Source of the DNA: Gammaproteobacteria bacterium
GTDB taxonomy: Bacteria; Pseudomonadota; Gammaproteobacteria; Chromatiales; Sedimenticolaceae
Reading direction: 5' to 3'
Length of the DNA: 21,613 nt
Assembly (NCBI GenBank): GCA_020445165.1
Contig: JAGRHE010000027.1
Span: 1-21,613 of the forward strand
Below are positions 7,850 through 14,472 of this stretch, piece after piece. Below the pieces are notes generated by a model, which saw nothing but the letters and a program-made list of their open reading frames with translations, had not been told where the DNA came from and ran no database searches. The number at the start of each line of letters is the position of its first letter. Position 1 is the first letter of the stretch. The position numbers and the translations under genes are program-made.

Positions 7850-9764
7850 TGGCATCCTGCTCCAAGTCGTGTTCGATGGTCGTGCGCAAACGCTCGAACT
7901 CGTTGCGCTGGTCTGCATTGCGAACACTGGTCTCGGCAGCCTCCAGTGCCTGTCGTGCCGCCGCATACTGCTGCCGCTTGCGTAACACACGAACAAGGTG
8001 GACATGATAGCCCCATTGCTGCGGCCATGCCTTGACGGCAGCACGCGCATGGACTTCGGCCTCGGCCAGGTCGCCGGTCACGAATTCGTGATACTCGCGG
8101 TAGGAAGCCGAGATGCCGGCCAACGCCGTATGACTCCAGCCCGGGTTGCTCAGGGCGGCATCGAATACCGCGACCAGATCGGCGTGTTCCAATGGAGTCA
8201 CGTCGTTGCGCCGTTGCCAGCGAACCAGGAAGCTGAACTGGCTGATGCTGACCCGGGTCGGTCCCACGTCGCCGTTGGCAAGGGTGTGTTGCAGGCGCTG
8301 CAGTACATCCCGGGACGGCTGCTGGCCCAGGTGCAGACGGAGTGCGACCTTACCGAACAGGCAGTCGATGCAGTGCCCGTCGATCTCGAGGCCGCGCTCG
8401 AGGAACTGCTCGGCTGCTGCCGCGAGGTCGCTGGCGTCTGTTTCCAACTTGTCCATCGCCACGATCAGCATCTGCGCCGCCATGAAATTGCTGCGCAGCG
8501 AGTCCGGGTGATGCTCGACCGTGCTCAGTACAAAATTCTGGTAGCTCGACCAGTTGCCGACGCGCAGCCAGGTGGCCATCGAATAACTCCCCGCCAGCAA
8601 TAGGCCAACCATCAATACTGCCCGATGCCAACGATGCTCACGCGACACGGTGATGACCAGGTGGGCGAGCAGGGCGAGGGGACCGATTGCAGCCAGGTAG
8701 TTGCGGTGCTCGAACATCATTTCGAGCGGGAACGCCGTCGATTCGAGCGCATGGTTGGCGATGAAGAACAGCAGTGCGAAGGCTGCTACGGGATAACGCT
8801 GTCGCAGCAGCAATGCGCTGACGAGCGCAATCCCCCAGCAGACAGCGGCGATTACCGTAGTGGGTGGCGACAGCCAGCCAGTCGATATATTCAGGTCGTC
8901 ATGGAACAGGCCGAATGCGGACAGGTCCGGCATCAACAGCCAGCCGATGTAGGTCCACAAGACCCGCGGTTGCGTCAGCAGGCGCTCTTCGAGGGTGAAC
9001 GGGCGGCCGTCGTAAGACAGCATCGCCGGATGCAGCAAGAGATAGATCACGGCCAAGGTGATCGGCAGCGCGATGTAAGCGAAGCGGACCAGGCTGACGA
9101 AGCGACGGTCGCCCGAGACGGATTGGCGCTGCAACAGCGTCAGCTCCAGCGACAACAGCAGCAGTGGCATCAGAGCGGCGTTTTCCTTGGCCAGGAAGCC
9201 GAGCATGGCGAACGGGGCGGCTGCCAGCATCCAGATCCGCCCGTTTCGTCCTTCGGCGATGTTGGAACGGCCTTTCAGGTAGCAGACCAGGCCGAGCAGC
9301 AGACCGGTCGCGGACAGCAGCGTCATGCGCTGCACCGTGTACAGCACGCTGCTCACGTGGATCGGATGCAGCAACCAGACGGCAGCGGCGACAGCGGCCA
9401 CGGTGGCGGCGGTTGTGTGATGACCGGCGGCACGCATACCCAGACGTACCAACAGGAACACCAGGATTCCGTTGAGCAGGTGGATGACGAGGTTGGTCAG
9501 TTTGAATGCCCAGGGGTCGAGCCCCGACAGGGCGTGGTTGACGCCGAAACTGAGCTGGGCCAGCGGGCGATCGGCGGGAAACTCGCTGAAAGAGGAGTTC
9601 CAGGCCCGCACCAGGTCGTTCAGACCCAGGGTGTCGATCTTCACCCAGCGGTTTTGGGTGATATGTACGTGATCGTCGAACAGAAACGGGCCGTTCAGGC
9701 CGCCGGCGTAGACCAGCAGGCTGATGCCGATGCCGAGCAGAAGAATGGGCCAGGCGGGTTTCAA
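7839..9764 (-). CDS. Multi-spanning GT-C/TMTC-like membrane protein with C-terminal TPR-like region
   Basis: With the start at 9764 this is a 641-residue protein. About ten hydrophobic helices occupy residues 5-400; the remainder is soluble and helical, resembling degenerate TPRs (for example near AEAEVHARAAVKAWPQ). The first loop carries FLFDD (Asp30-Asp31), followed by RPLAQLSFGVN, NLVIHLLN, HPIHVSSVLY (133-142), AKEN (192-195) and EHRNYL (352-357). This series recalls TMTC-type and related bacterial GT-C glycosyltransferases, where an acidic pair in the first loop is the expected catalytic site and the donor is a polyprenyl-phosphate sugar. A CIDC pair (Cys465, Cys468) sits in the soluble part. 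I prefer the TTG at 9764, which has AGAGA 5 bases upstream and puts the first helix right at the N-terminus. The frame is open to a GTG at 9845, which has no ribosome site. Function is inferred, not certain. Confidence 0.72.
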   Translation of the reverse strand: MKPAWPILLLGIGISLLVYAGGLNGPFLFDDHVHITQNRWVKIDTLGLNDLVRAWNSSFSEFPADRPLAQLSFGVNHALSGLDPWAFKLTNLVIHLLNGILVFLLVRLGMRAAGHHTTAATVAAVAAAVWLLHPIHVSSVLYTVQRMTLLSATGLLLGLVCYLKGRSNIAEGRNGRIWMLAAAPFAMLGFLAKENAALMPLLLLSLELTLLQRQSVSGDRRFVSLVRFAYIALPITLAVIYLLLHPAMLSYDGRPFTLEERLLTQPRVLWTYIGWLLMPDLSAFGLFHDDLNISTGWLSPPTTVIAAVCWGIALVSALLLRQRYPVAAFALLFFIANHALESTAFPLEMMFEHRNYLAAIGPLALLAHLVITVSREHRWHRAVLMVGLLLAGSYSMATWLRVGNWSSYQNFVLSTVEHHPDSLRSNFMAAQMLIVAMDKLETDASDLAAAAEQFLERGLEIDGHCIDCLFGKVALRLHLGQQPSRDVLQRLQHTLANGDVGPTRVSISQFSFLVRWQRRNDVTPLEHADLVAVFDAALSNPGWSHTALAGISASYREYHEFVTGDLAEAEVHARAAVKAWPQQWGYHVHLVRVLRKRQQYAAARQALEAAETSVRNADQRNEFERLRTTIEHDLEQDANAD

Positions 9765-9864
9765 ATTAAGTCTCTTGGACGTGTGGATACGTGGGTAGTT
9801 AGCGTCGGCAGATCGGGATTCCTGAGCCGGGCAGTGCGATCTCACGTGGTGATCAGGGGTGAAT

Positions 9865-9894
9865 GTGACATTATTCGCTCAAGTTTTGTACTAA
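9865..9894 (+). promoter_or_regulatory. Candidate sigma70-type promoter for the polysaccharide operon
   Basis: GTGACA (9865-9870, 5/6 match to the -35 consensus) is followed after 18 bases by TACTAA (9889-9894, weak -10), in the AT-richest part of the 148-base gap between the divergent genes starting at 9764 and 9913. The rest of this gap shows no strong hairpin or terminator. The divergent gene's promoter must also lie here but I could not define it. Confidence 0.3.
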
Positions 9895-9912
9895 AAAACC
9901 GAACAAGTAGCC

Positions 9913-10464
9913 ATGCTCGATGGCCTGATCACCTCGAAGATGCGCGTGCAGATCCTGATGCGGTTGTTTCTCAACGCGAACAGTCGCGCCTACCTGCGCG
10001 AACTCAGCAAGGAGTTCGGCGCATCACCTGGCCACGTGCGCAGCGAATTGCAGCAGCTTGCGCAGGCGGGACTGCTGTCGAGCGAGCGCGAGGGTCGCCA
10101 GGTCTATTACCGGGCCACGCGCTCGCATCCCTTGTTCCCGGACCTGCAATCGATGGTCCGCAAGACACTGGGCATGGACCGGATCCTCGACAGTATCCTC
10201 GAGCGGCTTGGCCATCTCGAAGCGGCCTACCTGAGCGGCGATTACGCCGAGGGCAGGGACACTGGCATCATCGACCTGATCCTGGTCGGTGACATCGACC
10301 GGCACAACCTCGACGACCTGGTCGCCAAGACGGAGCGTTACATCGGTCGCCGGATCCGCACCCTGGTGCTGTCGTCGAGCGAGTTCCAACAATTCGATCA
10401 GCGCCGCAACGCCACCCCGATCCTGTGTCTGTGGGGTGCTGCGCAGGAGGAGCCGAATGGCTGA
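9913..10464 (+). CDS. Winged-helix regulator fused to a degenerate nucleotidyltransferase-like domain
   Basis: A 183-residue protein heading the polysaccharide operon. Residues 1-72 form an ArsR-like winged helix: ITSKMRVQILMRLFL, a helix-turn-helix around YLRELSKEFGASPGHVRSEL, and a wing at SSEREGRQVYYRA. Residues 95-175 resemble a small MNT-type nucleotidyltransferase fold. The GSxxxG turn reads GDYAEG (109-114) and the SDxD site reads GIID (118-121), so the first metal-binding Asp is Ile119. The domain is therefore probably catalytically dead and may be a sensor or dimerisation module. The last 8 bases overlap the start of wzm, which ties its expression to the export genes and suggests it regulates them. 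No strong Shine-Dalgarno is seen before the ATG, so a nearly leaderless message is possible. The DNA-binding call is firm; the second-domain call is inference. Confidence 0.75.
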   Translation: MLDGLITSKMRVQILMRLFLNANSRAYLRELSKEFGASPGHVRSELQQLAQAGLLSSEREGRQVYYRATRSHPLFPDLQSMVRKTLGMDRILDSILERLGHLEAAYLSGDYAEGRDTGIIDLILVGDIDRHNLDDLVAKTERYIGRRIRTLVLSSSEFQQFDQRRNATPILCLWGAAQEEPNG

Positions 10465-11311
10465 CGCCGCCGAACAGGCCAGACCCGTGGTCGAGGTGAC
10501 GGCCGACCAGTCGGCTCGGCTCGACCGGGACTTCTGGGCCGGGTTGTGGATGTTCCGCGAGGCGTTCCGGGTACTGGTCTGGCGGGCCGTGCGCGTGCGT
10601 TACAAGCAGACCGTGGTTGGCGTCGCATGGGTGGTGTTGCGCCCGCTGTTGCTGATGGCGGTCCTGACCCTGATCTTCGGCGTGCTGGCCGGGTTGCGCG
10701 GTGCGTCAGCCGTGCCCTATACGCTGCTGGTTTTGGCGGGCGTGCTGGGCTGGCAGTTCTTTGCCGGCGTGATGAGCGAGTCGGTCGCCAGCCTGGTGGC
10801 CAACGCGCAGATCATCGGCAAGATCTATTGTCCGCGCATTTTGTTTCCAGCCAGTGCGTTGGCCGCAGGACTGTTCGACCTGGCGATCACGCTGTTGCTG
10901 TTCGTGCCGGTGATGCTGTGGTACGCCTTTGCGCCCGGCTGGCATCTGCTGTGGTTGCCATTCGGCCTGGTCCTGCTGGCGCTGTTGACGTTCGGCATGG
11001 GCCTGTGGGCGGCCGCTTTGAATGTCCGTTACCGCGATTTCAGCATCCTGATTCCGTTCGCCCTGCAGGTCGGATTCTTCGTCAGCCCGGTGGCCTATCC
11101 ACTGGCGACGGTACCGGACGATTGGCAGTGGCTGTACATGCTCAACGCGATGGTCGGCAGTCTCGAGCTGTTGCGCTGGTGCCTGCTGGGCGGCGATTTC
11201 GGCAGCCTGCTGCCGGCCGTGGCCTGGTCGTCCCTGGTTGCTGCCGTTCTCCTGTTCAGCGGTCTGCGCTATTTCCATCGTGCCGAACGTGATTTCGCGG
11301 ATATCGTCTGA
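10457..11311 (+). CDS. wzm: Polysaccharide ABC transporter permease (Wzm, ABC-2 family)
   Basis: A 284-residue inner-membrane permease of the ABC-2 polysaccharide exporter group. Before the first membrane helix lies an amphipathic stretch (FREAFRVLVWRAVRVRYKQT) followed by VVGVAWVVLRPLLLMAVLTL, a very typical Wzm/KpsM start. Further helices lie around LLVLAGVLGWQFF, LAITLLLFVPVMLWYAF, LLWLPFGLVLLALLTFGMGL, VGFFVSPVAYPL and the C-terminus, giving six in all. It pairs with the ATPase encoded 10 bases downstream to move lipid-linked glycans across the inner membrane. ATG 10457 is chosen because GGAGG lies 6 bases upstream; the frame is open further upstream, but that stretch is inside the regulator gene. 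The 8-base overlap with the regulator gene implies coupling. Confidence 0.93.
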   Translation: MADAAEQARPVVEVTADQSARLDRDFWAGLWMFREAFRVLVWRAVRVRYKQTVVGVAWVVLRPLLLMAVLTLIFGVLAGLRGASAVPYTLLVLAGVLGWQFFAGVMSESVASLVANAQIIGKIYCPRILFPASALAAGLFDLAITLLLFVPVMLWYAFAPGWHLLWLPFGLVLLALLTFGMGLWAAALNVRYRDFSILIPFALQVGFFVSPVAYPLATVPDDWQWLYMLNAMVGSLELLRWCLLGGDFGSLLPAVAWSSLVAAVLLFSGLRYFHRAERDFADIV

Positions 11312-11321
11312 CGTGGGTAAC

Positions 11322-12569
11322 GTGATTGAACTGAAGGATATCGGCAAGCGCTACGCGATCGGTGCGCTGCACGGCCAGGGCGCCGGGTTGCGTGAGCTGC
11401 TGGCGTCACCGTGGCGGAGCCTGCGTGCACGTCAGCGACCGGATAGCGACAGCGGACACTGGGCCCTGCGCCATGTCGACCTGTCGATCAGCGAAGGCGA
11501 GCGGGTTGGATTGATCGGACGCAACGGCGCCGGCAAGTCGACCCTGCTGAAGCTGCTCGCGCGCATCAGTCACCCGACCGAGGGTCGCATGCGCCTGGTT
11601 GGTCGTGTCGCCAGCCTGCTCGAGGTGGGCACCGGTTTCCACCCTGAATTGAGCGGACGCGAAAACATCTATTTGAACGGAGCCCTGCTCGGCATGACCT
11701 CGCGCGACATCGCGCGCCGTTTCGATGCCATCGTGGCATTCGCCGAGATCGGTAAGTTTCTCGATACCCCGGTGAAACGCTATTCCTCGGGCATGTACAT
11801 GCGCCTTGCGTTCGCCGTTGCGGCACACGTCGAGACCGACATCCTGCTCGTCGACGAGGTTTTGGCCGTCGGCGACGCCAACTTCCAGCGCAAGTGCCTG
11901 AGCGCGATGGACGATGCCGCCGAGGCCGGCCGTACGGTCGTCCTGGTCAGTCACCGGATGAACGCGATCACCGCTTTGTGTGAACGCGTAGTGATGCTGG
12001 ATGAGGGACGCGTGGTGCACGACAGCCGCGATGTGCGTGCCGTGGTGCGCGACTACCTGGTTGGCGGCGACGAGACCGCGGCCACCTGGCATGCCGACAC
12101 GGATGCCCCGGTACGTCATGGCGTGCGTCTGAAATCGTTTTTCATCAGCGACGGCAATGACGATCCGGTGCAGGGTATTCGTGCCAATGATGAAGTCAGC
12201 TGGGTGAATATCACCTTCGACCTGGAGAAAGACGAACCCGCCCTGAAGCTGGGATACGCGTTGTATGCCGCGTCTGGCGATCTGCTCTACTGGTCCTTCT
12301 GCAAGGATACCGGCGAGGATCATTGGCCACGCCTGCAGCCGGGTCACAACAGGATTTCGTCAGAATTGCCCCGCCGATTGCTCAACGAGGGTGAATACCG
12401 CCTCGAACTCATCGCCAGTTATCACTTTGGCGACTGGATAGCCCGGCCGGGTCATGATGCACCGTCCATCAGGTTGGAGATACAGGGTGGTCTGAGCGAT
12501 TCGCCGCTATGGCTGGAGCGTCGCAATGGCATGTTGGCACCGGTGATTGAATGGACCAGCCATTCATGA
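11322..12569 (+). CDS. wzt: Polysaccharide ABC transporter ATPase with C-terminal carbohydrate-binding domain (Wzt)
   Basis: A 415-residue ATPase partner of Wzm. The nucleotide-binding domain (1-250) has Walker A GRNGAGKS (66-73), the polysaccharide-exporter signature YSSGMYMRLAFA (Ser155-Ser156-Gly157), Walker B ILLVDE (174-179) and His211. Residues about 260-413 form an extra beta-rich domain matching the Wzt C-terminal region, which in E. coli O8/O9a-type systems binds the modified end of the finished polymer. This points to export of a chain whose length or end group is checked, not simple KpsT-type export. The GTG at 11322 is preferred because it starts MIELKDIGKRY, the usual Wzt N-terminus, with GGGT just upstream; a GTG at 11313 would add three residues. 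Its last bases overlap the next glycosyltransferase gene. Confidence 0.92.
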   Translation: MIELKDIGKRYAIGALHGQGAGLRELLASPWRSLRARQRPDSDSGHWALRHVDLSISEGERVGLIGRNGAGKSTLLKLLARISHPTEGRMRLVGRVASLLEVGTGFHPELSGRENIYLNGALLGMTSRDIARRFDAIVAFAEIGKFLDTPVKRYSSGMYMRLAFAVAAHVETDILLVDEVLAVGDANFQRKCLSAMDDAAEAGRTVVLVSHRMNAITALCERVVMLDEGRVVHDSRDVRAVVRDYLVGGDETAATWHADTDAPVRHGVRLKSFFISDGNDDPVQGIRANDEVSWVNITFDLEKDEPALKLGYALYAASGDLLYWSFCKDTGEDHWPRLQPGHNRISSELPRRLLNEGEYRLELIASYHFGDWIARPGHDAPSIRLEIQGGLSDSPLWLERRNGMLAPVIEWTSHS

Positions 12570-14392
12570 AGGAAGCAGGTGAAAAAGCTGTATGGCTCCA
12601 GGTGGAGGGACTTTCAGGAGCGACGCTTCGAGCCCAGTCGCTGCAGAACGCCAAGCCCGTCACCCCAGCTTTCGACAGCGGCTGTCTGGCAAGGGTGGTA
12701 TTTCGGCGTGAGGGGGTCATGCCGGACACCTTGGAACGAATCACCTGGGCCTTGCTTGCCTGGCCAGGCCTAGATGCCGTGAATCTCGTCGACCGTGCGG
12801 ACGGCAGCGAGGTGGCCACTGTCCGGCGTAGCGGCAGATCCATTAATGCTGGTGCGTCAGCCGCATTGCCCTGGGTTGCGCATTGGCTTGTCCGCGAACC
12901 TGGCGAAAGCCAAAAGGCAATGCCTTTCGAACGACACGTCAACCCGGTTTTTGCGCCGGGAAAGCCGCGCAGGTTTGCGATGTTTGCACTGGACGAGCAG
13001 TCGCTGGCGCGTCGGGAACGGATGTGGCGCAAGGCCCAGCACATGCTTGGCGAACGGCTGTCGGTGGTCATTTATCGCTTTGCACGACGGCTGCTTGCGG
13101 CTGTGCGCAGGGCCAGGGCCAAACCCTGTTCGGTCGACCCGGAACTGATGGCTGTCCTGAAGGGTCTGCCGGGCGCACCGGGCGACGAATCCGGGGCGCG
13201 ATCCGGCGTGGCGATGTTTGTCGCCCGCCTCAGCCCTGGCGGTGCCGAGAAGAGCGCCCTCGACCTGGCGCTGGCCATGGCCGCCCGTGGTTTGCCGGTA
13301 CATCTTTTTACGACATTCGGTTCGGAAAACACCTGGACCCGGCGCGCCCTCGACGGTGGAGTGACAGTGATCGACCTGCCGCGATGCCTGCCCAGTGCAT
13401 GCTGGCTGAGCTATGTCGAATTCTATCTGCAACGTCGGCGCATTGGCGTGGTTCACATCAACAACAGTCATTGGATGTTCGAACAGGCCCGCATGCTGAA
13501 GGAACGGCTTCCGGGTCTGTGTATCGTGTCACAGCTGCATGCCGAAGGACGCGCAGGCATGCCGGATTTTCTCTCCCTTGCTGCGGCAGCTGATGACGCG
13601 ATTGATCGCCACTGCGTGATTTCCGATTACCTGCGGCGGCGTTTGCTGCAGCGGTTTCCGGTAAACCCGGAGAAGGTTGCCGTTGTCAGAACGGGTATCG
13701 ATGTCGCCGGAGAGTTTGATCCGGAAAATTATGCGCGCGGCGCCTGGCGGCGCGAACAGGGTATCGCTGAAGATGTGCCGATGGTCGCATTCATCGGCCG
13801 GTTCTCCGATCTGAAGCGACCGCTCCTGTTTCTCGCGGTTGCACGGATTATTCTGCAGCAGCGGCCGAACACACGCTTCGTGCTCAAGGGCGAAGGGCCA
13901 CTTCGGCCTGCCATCGATCGTGCGCTCGCCGCGGATGCGCGCCTGGCGCAGGCGGTCGTCGTGGAGGATGCCAGCGGGCCGGTACAACCGGTGATGGTTG
14001 ACGCCGACCTGATGCTTTTGACCAGCGCGATGGAGGGGATCGCGTACGTGTCCTACGAGGCGATGGCACTTGGCCTGGTCCAGGTCAGTGCCGATGTTGG
14101 AGCCCAGTCAGAACTGGTGACACCTGATTGCGGCGTACTGGTTGAAACCGGTGAAGGCGAGAGCGAGCGCTTTGCCAATGCGGTCATTCGACTGCTGGAT
14201 GATCCGCCGCTGCGTGCGGGTATGTCGGCGGCAAGCCGGTCGAGGATCGATGCCTGGCCCTCGCTCGGCGATACGGCCGATGCCTACCAACGACTTTATG
14301 CCGAGATCACCAGCGTCGATGTAATCGAAGGTCGGAATACAGGACAGGCGCATGGTTCGCCACGCCTCGAGCACACTGGAGATGCTTCGTGA
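12551..14392 (+). CDS. GT4 glycosyltransferase with a long uncharacterised N-terminal region
   Basis: A 613-residue protein, much longer than a typical 370-400-residue GT4 enzyme. The GT-B fold starts near residue 218 (SGVAMFVARLSPGGAEK), and the C-terminal lobe has FIGRFSDLKRP (414-424) and an EX7E motif with Glu495 and Glu503. These fit a retaining transferase using a nucleotide-sugar donor. Residues 1-215 are soluble, contain WALLAWPGLDAVNLVDRADG (67-85), and match nothing I recognise; a basic stretch (178-190) bridges to the catalytic part. ATG 12551 has GGTGA nearby; an alternative ATG at 12566 forms an ATGA overlap with the wzt stop and shortens the protein by five residues. The C-terminal tail (588-613) looks disordered. 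It probably extends the polymer exported by Wzm/Wzt. Confidence 0.85.
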   Translation: MDQPFMKEAGEKAVWLQVEGLSGATLRAQSLQNAKPVTPAFDSGCLARVVFRREGVMPDTLERITWALLAWPGLDAVNLVDRADGSEVATVRRSGRSINAGASAALPWVAHWLVREPGESQKAMPFERHVNPVFAPGKPRRFAMFALDEQSLARRERMWRKAQHMLGERLSVVIYRFARRLLAAVRRARAKPCSVDPELMAVLKGLPGAPGDESGARSGVAMFVARLSPGGAEKSALDLALAMAARGLPVHLFTTFGSENTWTRRALDGGVTVIDLPRCLPSACWLSYVEFYLQRRRIGVVHINNSHWMFEQARMLKERLPGLCIVSQLHAEGRAGMPDFLSLAAAADDAIDRHCVISDYLRRRLLQRFPVNPEKVAVVRTGIDVAGEFDPENYARGAWRREQGIAEDVPMVAFIGRFSDLKRPLLFLAVARIILQQRPNTRFVLKGEGPLRPAIDRALAADARLAQAVVVEDASGPVQPVMVDADLMLLTSAMEGIAYVSYEAMALGLVQVSADVGAQSELVTPDCGVLVETGEGESERFANAVIRLLDDPPLRAGMSAASRSRIDAWPSLGDTADAYQRLYAEITSVDVIEGRNTGQAHGSPRLEHTGDAS

Positions 14393-14472
14393 TTCGCATC
14401 GACCATGGCAGGCTCATCGACAGCAGAGAGACCGGTGAACTGCACCGGCATCTTTCGGAGCATGCGCGATGA
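14389..14472 (+). CDS. 27-codon mini-ORF coupled to both flanking glycosyltransferase genes
   Basis: A GTG at 14389 overlaps the stop of the upstream gene (GTGA), and its TGA at 14470-14472 overlaps the ATG of the next gene (ATGA). A GGAG (14378-14381) lies 7 bases before the GTG. The predicted peptide begins MIRIDHGRLIDS and ends HLSEHAR; it is polar, His- and Arg-rich, and has no membrane segment or signal. I recognise no family. It may be a real microprotein, a device that carries ribosomes from one gene to the next, or the remnant of a decayed gene. The gap it fills would otherwise be the only spacer of that size between the glycosyltransferase genes. Evidence is limited to the start/stop geometry and ribosome site. 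Confidence 0.4.
   Translation: MIRIDHGRLIDSRETGELHRHLSEHAR

Noticed and set aside
9765..9845. GTG start at 9845 adding 27 residues to the GT-C-like protein
   Set aside because: No ribosome site is present before it, and the added residues are polar, ahead of what is normally the first membrane helix. It is kept only as an alternative.
9765..9912. Possible operator palindromes (repeated ACGTG words) in the divergent gap
   Set aside because: The copies are short, irregularly spaced and not arranged as a clear inverted pair, so they do not stand above chance.
8625..10292. Open frame of 555 codons on the plus strand running through the GT-C-like gene and into the regulator gene
   Set aside because: Its composition (Gln/His/Gly-rich, no motifs) is that of an antisense shadow, and the genes it covers have clear family signatures.
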